Source: Yersinia hibernica (GTDB taxonomy: Bacteria; Pseudomonadota; Gammaproteobacteria; Enterobacterales; Enterobacteriaceae). From it: 64,000 nt of DNA. Where the stretch lies: NCBI RefSeq assembly GCF_004124235.1, contig NZ_CP032487.1, positions 682,001-746,000 of the forward strand, read 5' to 3'. The position numbers and the translations under genes are program-made. The notes under the pieces were generated by a model. The model was not told the origin of the DNA. It searched no databases and saw only the letters and a program-made list of their open reading frames with translations. The first letter of the stretch is position 1, and each line of letters starts with the position of its first letter. Shown one piece after another: positions 15,474 through 22,153 of the stretch.

Positions 15474-15499
15474 TGGCCTCAATGTGTGGAGTAAAAACT

Positions 15500-15556
15500 A
15501 TGAATTCAGTAAACGGTACGCAGACCGATTACAGCAGTTTGGAGCCGTTAGCATGA
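15500..15556 (+). CDS. Leader ORF coupled to Q, 18 codons
   Basis: GTGTGGAG at 15484-15491 forms a good ribosome site for an ATG at 15500. The encoded 18-residue peptide (MNSVNGTQTDYSSLEPLA) ends in GCATGA, where its TGA overlaps the ATG of the antiterminator gene at 15553. No better ribosome site is visible for that ATG, so translation of Q may depend on this leader. Confidence 0.5.
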   Translation: MNSVNGTQTDYSSLEPLA

Positions 15557-15915
15557 GAGATATATCTATAGTATTAGAGCGTTGGGGCGGCTGGGCTGCC
15601 AGTGATAACAGTGGGGTAGATTACTCTCATATTGCTGCAGGTTTTAAAGGCTTATTACCATCAAAATCACCGAGTAGGCTTTCATGCTGTGATGATGATG
15701 GCATTATCATTGATAGCTGTGTTGCAAGGCTTAATAAATTCAAGCCAGACGAATATGAGTTGTTGGTTTTGCACTATCTGTACAACGTATCACTCAGGTC
15801 TATAGCACGTAAGCGTAGGTGTTCGGATGGAACTATCAGAAAAAAGATGCAATTAGCTGAAGGCTTTATTGGTGGATGCTTAGCAATATTGGATGTGGAA
15901 CTTGAAATGCCATAA
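15553..15915 (+). CDS. Antitermination protein Q
   Basis: Q-type antiterminator that lets RNA polymerase read through terminators in the late region. The N-terminal MRDISIVLERWGGWAASD..GVDYSHIAAGFKGLLP is the family signature; the C-terminal half (CSDGTIRKKMQLAEGFI) is a helix-turn-helix-like DNA-binding part. The longer frame to 15484 ignores the leader ORF; the ATG at 15553 is preferred because it fits the family start. Last gene before a strong hairpin. Confidence 0.85.
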   Translation: MRDISIVLERWGGWAASDNSGVDYSHIAAGFKGLLPSKSPSRLSCCDDDGIIIDSCVARLNKFKPDEYELLVLHYLYNVSLRSIARKRRCSDGTIRKKMQLAEGFIGGCLAILDVELEMP

Positions 15916-15920
15916 ATGTA

Positions 15921-15939
15921 TGCCCGGTGGTACCGGGCA
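15921..15939. terminator. Hairpin between Q and the inverted cassette
   Basis: Perfect inverted repeat TGCCCGGT-GGT-ACCGGGCA with an AT-rich run on the right side. It lies between convergent Q and the cassette, so it may end transcription from both sides; neither side has a long T tract. Confidence 0.5.
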
Positions 15940-15940
15940 A

Positions 15941-16354
15941 TTATTCAGTATCTGCAGAGTTAACAGTAGCTGATGCAGAAGTAACTTGTACTGTTTTTCC
16001 GATATTAACCAATTGCCTGACGGTCGCTTCTCTATCTTGTAATAATGCTTGGCGAAACTCTTCTGACAGATGTTTACTCAACAATTGCTTGTCGATATTT
16101 TTTAAATCACGCATATACCGATTGCGCAGAGATGCTTCTGCAGGAGTTTCGAGCCCATGCCTATTTATGACCCAATTCAGGAAATAAGTTATACCTGCTG
16201 AAAGAATAGGGGCTAAGGCGTACAAAACTGGTCGCCATGGATCGTTTACATTTGGAAGTATCGCGGGGACTAGAGTTGTCAGGATTGCGCCAAATCCCCC
16301 GGCTGTAACCACATTTTTTGATGATGAAATAAATGATTTATTTTCTTCGCTCAT
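15941..16354 (-). CDS. Membrane protein of inverted cassette, gene 3, 137 aa
   Basis: Last gene of a minus-strand trio. A hydrophobic N-terminal half includes a glycine-rich segment (VVTAGGFGAILTTLVPAIL) and a second span (PVLYALAPILSAGITYFLNWVI), followed by a soluble, helical, charged C-terminal half (YMRDLKNIDKQLLSKHLSEEFRQALLQ). Two membrane spans with a cytoplasmic tail are likely. No family recognised. Its ATG overlaps the stop of gene 2. Confidence 0.6.
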   Translation of the reverse strand: MSEENKSFISSSKNVVTAGGFGAILTTLVPAILPNVNDPWRPVLYALAPILSAGITYFLNWVINRHGLETPAEASLRNRYMRDLKNIDKQLLSKHLSEEFRQALLQDREATVRQLVNIGKTVQVTSASATVNSADTE

Positions 16355-16608
16355 GGTTTGGCCTTTGATTGTGCCAAGGCATCATCTAAGATGCGAACCA
16401 TATTCCGCCCATCTTTCCGGTTGAGTTTTAAGAAAAAAGTTCGTTTGGTCTTTGTGTCTTCGTCTATTAAGGTTATTTCTAGCTTGCGTGTAGGAAAAAG
16501 TTTGCGCCAAAGCAGGCCGGATGCCGCATATGCAAAGCGATACAATGTAGGGAGACAAAGAATGACCCCTATCCACCCTATCAGTTGCAATATTTGCTCT
16601 GCTAACAT
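16351..16608 (-). CDS. Membrane protein of inverted cassette, gene 2, 85 aa
   Basis: An N-terminal hydrophobic stretch of about 25 residues (ILQLIGWIGVILCLPTLYRF) anchors an 85-residue protein whose remainder is basic and beta/alpha mixed (KLEITLIDEDTKTKRTFFL, then a helix). AGAGG overlaps the stop of gene 1 and lies six bases before the ATG. Family not recognised. The trio is translated as one unit. Confidence 0.6.
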   Translation of the reverse strand: MLAEQILQLIGWIGVILCLPTLYRFAYAASGLLWRKLFPTRKLEITLIDEDTKTKRTFFLKLNRKDGRNMVRILDDALAQSKAKP

Positions 16609-16617
16609 ACTTAACCT

Positions 16618-17499
16618 CTAAATTATTCTTCTACTAGCATCAGCTCGATGCCTGAGAACTTGTTTAATGACGTATTTTTCCGTCACATTTCTAGCTGAAA
16701 ATGTCTTTGTTACTTCAAGAGTTACAGAAAAAAGATCATCACTTGAAATTGCGCCCGCCGCCTGCCGGACTTTCGCTAAAAATTCAAAATCGTTAAGAAG
16801 AACAGAATGCTCTTCATTGTTATACTCCATCCTCCATCCTTTCTCACTCTGAAAATTAACCTGAGTGAATTTAACGTTAACTTCACGAGTTTCTATTTCT
16901 TTTTGCAGTAATGTGCCTCGTGGCAATGGTTTCACTTCTTCTGTTTGCTTACCCTCTAAACGAATTATTTCTTCGTCATTTTCATTCAATATCTTGAAAA
17001 CAGGCTCATTCTTACCCTCTAATGGTGTTTGAATTACAGAAATTAAAGCATCACGGATTGTAGGGTCAGTAACTAGCGCGGCGACCGGTGTTGGGCATTC
17101 AATTTCCTCACCTTCAAGTTCTAACACGGTAGTTTGTGTTCCAGCTTTACGCGTCATAGTAATTACTCGGGAGCTACCTAACTGCCTAATCAAAGATAAC
17201 GCACTAGCTCCGCCGACAGCTCCAGCAATCCCAGTTATTCCAATAGTTTTCAAAACATCAATTGCATCTGGCAGTAACTGAATAATGGTGTATGCAATGC
17301 CAAGAGATCCTGCTTCTGCTGGGTTAGTAACTAAAACCTTAACTGATTTGTTACCTTCATTTAGCAGGTCATCAGCTTTGGTGATTAGTTTTGTCATTGA
17401 TAAAATAGAATTACCAAGAACTTCTGCATCAATGGCATGTTTGGAAAGCTCATTATCGTCAGCGTCATAAAAAACCTTGAACGAAGTGGTTTGTTCCAT
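16618..17499 (-). CDS. Unknown protein heading an inverted three-gene cassette, 293 aa
   Basis: A 293-residue protein of unknown function, the first gene of an operon read opposite to the prophage late genes. Residues 1-95 look mixed alpha/beta with a conserved-looking stretch (HAIDAEVLGNSILSMTKLI, VLVTNPAEAGSLGIAYTII). A hydrophobic glycine/alanine-rich segment follows (about 85-110), then a beta-rich C-terminal half. AAGGAATTGCA precedes the ATG. With its two membrane partners it forms a candidate cargo or superinfection-exclusion system. That role is inferred from position between Q and lysis and from inverted orientation. Confidence 0.65.
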   Translation of the reverse strand: MEQTTSFKVFYDADDNELSKHAIDAEVLGNSILSMTKLITKADDLLNEGNKSVKVLVTNPAEAGSLGIAYTIIQLLPDAIDVLKTIGITGIAGAVGGASALSLIRQLGSSRVITMTRKAGTQTTVLELEGEEIECPTPVAALVTDPTIRDALISVIQTPLEGKNEPVFKILNENDEEIIRLEGKQTEEVKPLPRGTLLQKEIETREVNVKFTQVNFQSEKGWRMEYNNEEHSVLLNDFEFLAKVRQAAGAISSDDLFSVTLEVTKTFSARNVTEKYVIKQVLRHRADASRRII

Positions 17500-17691
17500 T
17501 GCAATTCCTTGTCAAGACTAACTGATCAAATCCCTTTATAACAAAGAGATATTAAATAGGTTGGGTTTCTGATTTATTCTTGGCGTTTAAAATACATCCA
17601 TTTTCCTTAAAAATCATTAACGCGTACGCAAAAATATTTGTACTGTGATAAGGATAGTTACTTTGTTACGCAGCTTACATTATTAAAAAGA

Positions 17692-17712
17692 CCTCGCTTC
17701 TGCGGGGTTTTT
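17692..17712 (+). terminator. Terminator downstream of late promoter (tR'-like)
   Basis: CCTCGC-TTCT-GCGGGG followed by five T. Position after Q and before the late genes fits the terminator that Q overrides. The promoter itself was not identified with certainty; TTAACG (17618) with TACTGT 18 bases on is a weak candidate. Confidence 0.65.
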
Positions 17713-17717
17713 GCATT

Positions 17718-17812
17718 TTAAAGATATACGGTCAGCACATTGGTAGGTGCTGATGCCGGAACCGTAACCGGCTTCAAAAATGACGAGCCCCGACATAAGT
17801 CAGGGCTTTTTT
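17718..17812 (+). ncRNA. Possible small RNA ending at a strong terminator
   Basis: Three hairpins in a row: TCAGCAC with GTGCTGA (about 17731-17751), GCCGG with CCGGC (about 17756-17773), then the terminator-like AGCCCCGAC-ATAA-GTCAGGGCT at 17786-17807 with six T. This layout, structured body with a rho-independent end, resembles Hfq-type small RNAs. No coding frame with a ribosome site is seen. Alternatively it is just the late leader. Confidence 0.4.
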
Positions 17813-17819
17813 GTTTGTG

Positions 17820-17945
17820 AAATGGGCGACAAAGGTGTGCTGATAACACTGCCTTTGCCATTCACCCGTTAAACCATTCACGGGCGAACCAAGGCCCACC
17901 GCTTGTGTGCACAAAGCGATCTGAGCCTACCAAAAAACGGTAGAC
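17820..17945 (+). other. Structured leader before the third methyltransferase gene
   Basis: No gene here. Four further inverted repeats follow one another: CAAAGG with CCTTTG, CCCGT with ACGGG, CGCTT with AAGCG around TGTGCACA, and CTACC with GGTAG just before the ATG at 17952. The RNA would be highly structured in front of the methyltransferase gene and may control its translation. Confidence 0.4.
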
Positions 17946-17951
17946 TGATCT

Positions 17952-18998
17952 ATGAAAAACACTGTTTATTTAAACAGTAATAAATTTATTAATGCTGATT
18001 CCCTTAGTTATATCAAAACGCTGCCTGATGATTGCATCGACTTGATCGCGACAGACCCGCCTTATTACAGGGTTAAATCGTGTAAGTGGGACAACCAGTG
18101 GGAAAGTGAATCTGCGTATTTAGCCTGGCTTGATGAGTTACTAGCAGAGTTTTGGCGAGTCTTAAAACCAGCCGGTAGCCTTTATATGTTTTGTGGTAGC
18201 CGGTTGGCTGCTGATACTGAAATACTGGTTCGTGGTCGCTTCAATGTCCTTAACCACATAATCTGGGCCAAGCCATCGGGCCCGTGGCGGCGAATGCATA
18301 AAGAGGATTTACGCTCTTACTTCCCTGCCACAGAGAGAATTATCTTCGCAGATCATTACGCGGGACCATTAACGCCCAAAGGCAGCACGTACGCCGCTAA
18401 ATGCTCAGCCTTAAAACAAAATGTATTTCGTCCTCTCATTGATTATTTTCGGTTAGCGCGGTCGTCGTTGGGCGTATCAGCAAAAGCAATCAATGAGGCT
18501 ACCGGTCGGCAGATGTCCAATCATTGGTTTAGTGAAAGCCAGTGGCAGTTGCCGAACGCGGAACAATATTCAGTATTACAAAAACTCTTTGATCAGATTG
18601 CCGCTGAAAAGCATCTGCAGGGTTTGTTGGATAAACCTCATCATGAATTGGTAGAGGAATATCAGACATTGCATAGGCAGTATTCAGAATTGAGCCTCGA
18701 GTATGAATCGTTGCGGCGACCGTTTGCTGTTACTGCAGATGTACCTTATACCGATGTTTGGACCTATGCTTCCGTTCCTTACTACCCCGGCAAGCACCCC
18801 TGCGAGAAACCTGCAGAGCTAATGGCTCATATCATTAGGTCAAGCAGCCGTCCGGGTGATGTCGTAGCTGATTTCTTCTTGGGATCAGGTGCCACGCTAA
18901 AAGCAGCAATTCAGCTTGGCAGGGTAGGGATCGGGGTAGAACTCGAAGAAGATCGGTTTAATCAAACTGTAGAAGAAATAAGAACATTACTTACTTAG
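17952..18998 (+). CDS. DNA methyltransferase, N6-adenine/N4-cytosine class (beta order)
   Basis: Catalytic motif DPPYY is near residues 36-40 (LIATDPPYYRV) and the cofactor motif ADFFLGSGATLKAA comes near the C-terminus, so the order is that of beta-class amino-methyltransferases such as those in many phages. It carries a roughly 120-residue central insertion (about 145-250) between the two motifs, likely target recognition. Amino methylation of adenine is more likely than cytosine. It lies just after the late leader, ahead of lysis, and is the third methyltransferase of this prophage. Confidence 0.85.
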   Translation: MKNTVYLNSNKFINADSLSYIKTLPDDCIDLIATDPPYYRVKSCKWDNQWESESAYLAWLDELLAEFWRVLKPAGSLYMFCGSRLAADTEILVRGRFNVLNHIIWAKPSGPWRRMHKEDLRSYFPATERIIFADHYAGPLTPKGSTYAAKCSALKQNVFRPLIDYFRLARSSLGVSAKAINEATGRQMSNHWFSESQWQLPNAEQYSVLQKLFDQIAAEKHLQGLLDKPHHELVEEYQTLHRQYSELSLEYESLRRPFAVTADVPYTDVWTYASVPYYPGKHPCEKPAELMAHIIRSSSRPGDVVADFFLGSGATLKAAIQLGRVGIGVELEEDRFNQTVEEIRTLLT

Positions 18999-19027
18999 CC
19001 TCAACACGCATGTAGTTGGGGCTTTTC
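18997..19027 (+). terminator. Terminator after the third methyltransferase
   Basis: AGCCTCAAC-N9-GTTGGGGCT (arms 18997-19005 and 19015-19023) with one G-U pair, followed by TTTTCTG. The stem includes the last bases of the methyltransferase stop codon. Confidence 0.6.
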
Positions 19028-19145
19028 TGTTTTAGCCTGCCAGTCACCCAATCAACTCCACACACACTTTTAACAGATGAGTGGCTGCACTGGTGGGCTA
19101 AATTCCTTAACTACGCGCCCAACCCGCAGAACGGGAGGGGGAGAT

Positions 19146-19478
19146 ATGAAGATGCCAATTAAAGAACCGGAGACATACAGCATAATTGGTACTGTGCTGG
19201 TTTTGCTTATGACAACGCTTGGCACAATCGCTAATTACGCGTGGAGAGTCATTAACGGCGAGAAGTTTCGCTGGTCATTTTTCATCTTGAAATTTTTCAT
19301 TTCTATATTCGCTGGGGCGTTAGTTCTATTGGCTGCCAGTTCATTAAATTGGACTGCTGAATTAGCTGGTGGTGTTGCTGGGTTGTCTGGTTGGTCTGGC
19401 GCATCGGCAATTAGGGCCATTGAAGGGCGCTTTCTCAAACGTATTGCCGGTACTGACGACACTAAACCTCAGGTATAA
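19146..19478 (+). CDS. Holin
   Basis: A 110-residue membrane protein before the endolysin. Three hydrophobic spans are visible: IIGTVLVLLMTTLGTIANYA, FFILKFFISIFAGALVLLAA and ELAGGVAGLSGWSGASAI. It has a charged C-terminal tail with K and R. This fits a class I-type holin (LydA/phage_holin_3-like). Start is the ATG at 19146 after GGGAGGGGGA; a longer frame to 19077 lacks such a site. The stop is four bases before the endolysin. Confidence 0.8.
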   Translation: MKMPIKEPETYSIIGTVLVLLMTTLGTIANYAWRVINGEKFRWSFFILKFFISIFAGALVLLAASSLNWTAELAGGVAGLSGWSGASAIRAIEGRFLKRIAGTDDTKPQV

Positions 19479-19481
19479 ACC

Positions 19482-20108
19482 ATGACCCCTTATCAATTCA
19501 GAATGGCGGCTAATATCAGCGTCGAGCTTGCTACGCGTTGGATTCAGCCTATTACCCAAGCAATGAAAGAGTTTGGTATTACCACACCAGTACAACAGGC
19601 CATGTTTATTGCCCAGGTGGGCCATGAGTCTGCCAGCTTCACACTGCTGGTGGAGTCGTTCAATTACAGCATTAACGGCTTACTGGCGACCTTCGGCAAA
19701 AGATTGTCTGCGGATCAGGCTTCGGCATTGGGTCGCCAGACAGGTGAAAAGTCGGTACCCGTAAATCGGCAACGAGCCATTGCAAATCTAGTCTATTCAG
19801 GGCGCATGGGTAATAAAGCTGTAGATGATGGTTGGAAATACCGTGGTCGTGGTTTGATTCAGATTACCGGCTTAGATAACTATCGGGCATGTGGTACCGC
19901 GATGAAACTGGATTTAATCAGCAACCCTGATCAGTTACAGAGTGATGTTAACGCTGCTCGTTCTGCTGCATGGTTCTGGCAATCCCGAAATTGCGGTCAA
20001 TATGCTGATGATATTCAGCGTGTCACTCAGCTTATCAATGGTGGTAATAACGGGATTAATGATCGCAAGGCGCGGTTTGAATTAGCTAAGCGAGAGCTGC
20101 AGCTATGA
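19482..20108 (+). CDS. Endolysin, glycoside hydrolase family 19
   Basis: Cleaves peptidoglycan after holin opens the membrane. The GH19 fold is visible: FIAQVGHESASF carries the first catalytic Glu, and the later YRGRGLIQITGLDNY and FELAKREL are family blocks. It has 208 residues, normal for phage GH19 endolysins of enterobacteria. There is no signal peptide, so export needs the holin. Ends overlapping the spanin gene. Confidence 0.9.
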   Translation: MTPYQFRMAANISVELATRWIQPITQAMKEFGITTPVQQAMFIAQVGHESASFTLLVESFNYSINGLLATFGKRLSADQASALGRQTGEKSVPVNRQRAIANLVYSGRMGNKAVDDGWKYRGRGLIQITGLDNYRACGTAMKLDLISNPDQLQSDVNAARSAAWFWQSRNCGQYADDIQRVTQLINGGNNGINDRKARFELAKRELQL

Positions 20109-20437
20109 CTACTTGGCGCGCGGCACTGGTGGCGTTAATTGCTACGGCTTTTCTTTTTCTACTTCTGAATCGTAACCATCTAGCAAACAAGGTGGATAAG
20201 ACGGAAGCGGAGTTGGTGACCGAACAGGCTACTAACGTTGCTCTGGGCAACATCATCGATGCATACCAGGCGAATGAAGCCGCCAACCGTACAGCTACAG
20301 CCCGCCAGCTTGAGAACGAAAGGAAACTACGCAATGAAAGTGAAGATCGGCTCAAGCGGTTTCTGGCGGCGTCGTCAGATGATAAGTGTGCTATTCAGCG
20401 CATGCCTGACGCTAGCATTAACATCCTGCGCGAATAA
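20105..20437 (+). CDS. Inner-membrane spanin (Rz-like)
   Basis: A 110-residue protein with one N-terminal membrane anchor (AALVALIATAFLFLLL) and a long charged coiled coil (NKVDKTEAELVTEQA to ENERKLRNESEDRLKRFL), the layout of the inner-membrane spanin. Together with the outer-membrane lipoprotein encoded within its 3' end it disrupts the outer membrane at lysis. Its ATG overlaps the endolysin stop. Confidence 0.85.
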   Translation: MTTWRAALVALIATAFLFLLLNRNHLANKVDKTEAELVTEQATNVALGNIIDAYQANEAANRTATARQLENERKLRNESEDRLKRFLAASSDDKCAIQRMPDASINILRE

Positions 20438-20642
20438 GGCGGCTTCACGTCCACCCGTTAGTTGTCCCGTATTGCTACCCCCTGAATCTGCATTAACTGA
20501 ATGTGAGGTGCCGGAGTTCGTCGGTACCACCTGGGGCGATAGCGGCCTATATGCGCTGGCGTTAAAACGTGAGCTGCGGATCTGCAAGGGGCGGTTGGAT
20601 GAGGTTATTAGCTGGCGGCAGATTGCGGGGCGGAAGATATGA
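20334..20642 (+). CDS. Outer-membrane spanin lipoprotein (Rz1-like), nested
   Basis: Overlaps the Rz-like gene in another frame by about 100 bp. From the ATG at 20334, the N-terminus has a basic region (WRRRQ), a hydrophobic helix (MISVLFSACLTLAL) and a lipobox LTSC with the lipidated cysteine at about residue 32. The mature part is proline-rich (SRPPVSCPVLLPPES) as in Rz1, with a longer C-terminal domain than lambda Rz1. AGGAA precedes the start. A longer frame to 20238 lies further inside Rz. Confidence 0.8.
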   Translation: MKVKIGSSGFWRRRQMISVLFSACLTLALTSCANKAASRPPVSCPVLLPPESALTECEVPEFVGTTWGDSGLYALALKRELRICKGRLDEVISWRQIAGRKI

Positions 20643-20815
20643 ATGAGCTGGTAAATGCTTTGTTCGCACTCCTCTCGTTATTGGCTCTCATTGTTATCTT
20701 TCCCATTATTGCCGCCGTTCTTGTTTGTTCTGGTCGGAATGGTTCAAACCGTAACGGGCCACCGCCAGCAAACTATAAGCGGCCTAAAGCGCCACCACCA
20801 CCGCCACTTCGGTAG
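20639..20815 (+). CDS. Small membrane protein with proline-rich tail, 58 aa
   Basis: Starts with ATG at 20639 overlapping the Rz1-like stop region, with GGGGCGGAAG upstream. Residues 5-30 are strongly hydrophobic; the tail is rich in proline (PPPANYKRPKAPPPPPLR). It sits behind the lysis genes and could be a lysis accessory protein, but I do not recognise a family. Confidence 0.55.
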   Translation: MNELVNALFALLSLLALIVIFPIIAAVLVCSGRNGSNRNGPPPANYKRPKAPPPPPLR

Positions 20816-20844
20816 GTTTTTTGTATCCATCAAAAGGAAATCAG

Positions 20845-21093
20845 ATGTTTAAGTATGAATTGACCCAACTGGTAAATATCGCCATTAGTGATGAGTTTGG
20901 CGAGGTGAAAGGCCGCGCAGAATACGCAACACATGAGAACTCTTATTTTGTGCATTACAAGGCTGGCGATGGTCGGGCCGTAAGCGCATGGTTCGATGAG
21001 AGTGACTTGACTGCTGTTGAAGATGAGCGTCACCCGGGCTGTGCTGTATACGCTGGCCGTGAATTGCCAGATGGTGCAGTAGTCGAAGAGTAA
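20845..21093 (+). CDS. Conserved phage protein, 82 aa
   Basis: An acidic beta-rich protein with the pattern LTQLVNIAISDEFGEVKGR, AEYATHENSYFVHYKAGDGRA and WFDESDLT. Short proteins with this pattern occur after lysis genes in many lambdoid prophages; function unknown. AAAGGA lies seven bases before the ATG at 20845. Confidence 0.6.
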   Translation: MFKYELTQLVNIAISDEFGEVKGRAEYATHENSYFVHYKAGDGRAVSAWFDESDLTAVEDERHPGCAVYAGRELPDGAVVEE

Positions 21094-21187
21094 CGACATT
21101 ACAGATGGCATTCATTGAGTGCCATCGATAACGCACAACCTAAGCCACTGGACTAATAAGCCGGTGGTTTTTTATTTGGAGCAAACC

Positions 21188-21388
21188 ATGACACAGGACC
21201 AGCAAACTCTATTGATGTTCAAAGGGTTGATTGCTTCACAGCCAGAGGAAGTTCAGGCCAAAGTGAATGAAGCTGCAAAGAAGCTGCGTGAGGTTCTAGC
21301 TGATTACCCTGAAGGTGAGGCAGCAGTCGCTTTCGGTCTGATATGTGCGGAGATGCAGATAGGTGAGGCCGGAATAATCACGAAGTGA
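21188..21388 (+). CDS. Hypothetical phage protein, 66 aa
   Basis: A small acidic, helical protein (TQDQQTLLMFKGLIASQPEEVQ, then KLREVLADYPEGEAAVAFGL). GGAG lies six bases before the ATG at 21188. It is the last gene before the cos-like segment. Similar small proteins are found before terminase in related phages; no function is known to me. Confidence 0.55.
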   Translation: MTQDQQTLLMFKGLIASQPEEVQAKVNEAAKKLREVLADYPEGEAAVAFGLICAEMQIGEAGIITK

Positions 21389-21646
21389 AATCACCTTGTC
21401 TCAAATGATAATGAATCTCAAAAGGTACTCCCGGAGGGGGTCCCTACCACGGGGAGTGGGACTCGCGGAAAACGGCTAGTTTTTCAATTTTCATGGTGAC
21501 AGCAGCAGGTGTCGCATCTTCTTGAAAATTAGAATAAAACTCAACTTTCAGGTGACAAAACTAAAGGCGCACTGTCATCTGACCAGATTGTAATTATTTG
21601 AATTTATTTAATAAATACCAGTTTCACCTGACAGGATGAGGTGTCA
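21389..21646. other. cos: Cos-like packaging region before terminase
   Basis: No gene. A GC-rich stretch with CCCGGAGGGGGTCCC and GGGGAGTGGGACTCGCGG (21430-21470) is followed by AT-rich DNA with several GGTGACA/GGTGTCR boxes (21495, 21508, 21551, 21640; one inverted near 21573). It lies directly before the terminase genes, exactly where lambda-type phages have cosN and cosB. The cut site was not determined. Confidence 0.5.
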
Positions 21647-22153
21647 ATGTCCAATATCAGCAATCTGGGGGACGCTTATAACTGGAGCGTAGCGAAGATT
21701 GCTGAGGCTTTTGGGCTAAATCGCGGAACGGTGAGAAAGCGCCTGCTCGATGCCAATACGCCAATCGCTGACACAGTGAGAGGCAACCCTGTTTATGCAC
21801 TGAAAGATGTCGGCCCCATTTTGTTTGGGGAGATTGAGCCTGTCGATCCTGATGGTTTTCAAAATCCACAGAGAATGGGTCCTAAAGATCGTAAAGATTG
21901 GTATCAGTCTGAAAATGAGCGAGTGAAGTTGGAGGCCAGCTTGCGTCAACTTATCCCTGTTAGTGAAGTTCATACCGAGATGGCCTTGTTGGTGAAGTCG
22001 GTCGCTCAACTGTTGGATACTTGGCCGGATGTGCTTGAACGTAAAAAGAGTTGGTCGCCTGAACTGGTGAATGAGGCGCAATCGCTGGCTGATGAGTTGA
22101 GGGACTTAATGGCCTCATCGGTTTCACTGGCAGAAACTGAGGATGAGCATTAA
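21647..22153 (+). CDS. DUF1441 protein, probable small terminase subunit
   Basis: A 168-residue protein with an N-terminal winged-helix-like DNA-binding motif (WSVAKIAEAFGLNRGTVRKRLLDANT), an acidic middle and a helical C-terminus. The DUF1441 family sits in the Nu1 position of lambda-type phages and is thought to bind cos DNA for packaging. GAGG before the ATG at 21647 decides the start; two codons upstream there is a GTG. Stop overlaps TerL start. Confidence 0.8.
   Translation: MSNISNLGDAYNWSVAKIAEAFGLNRGTVRKRLLDANTPIADTVRGNPVYALKDVGPILFGEIEPVDPDGFQNPQRMGPKDRKDWYQSENERVKLEASLRQLIPVSEVHTEMALLVKSVAQLLDTWPDVLERKKSWSPELVNEAQSLADELRDLMASSVSLAETEDEH

Noticed and set aside
17830..17945. tRNA genes in the late leader
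   Set aside because: Hairpins are present, but no cloverleaf, TTC-type loop or CCA-like end could be arranged.
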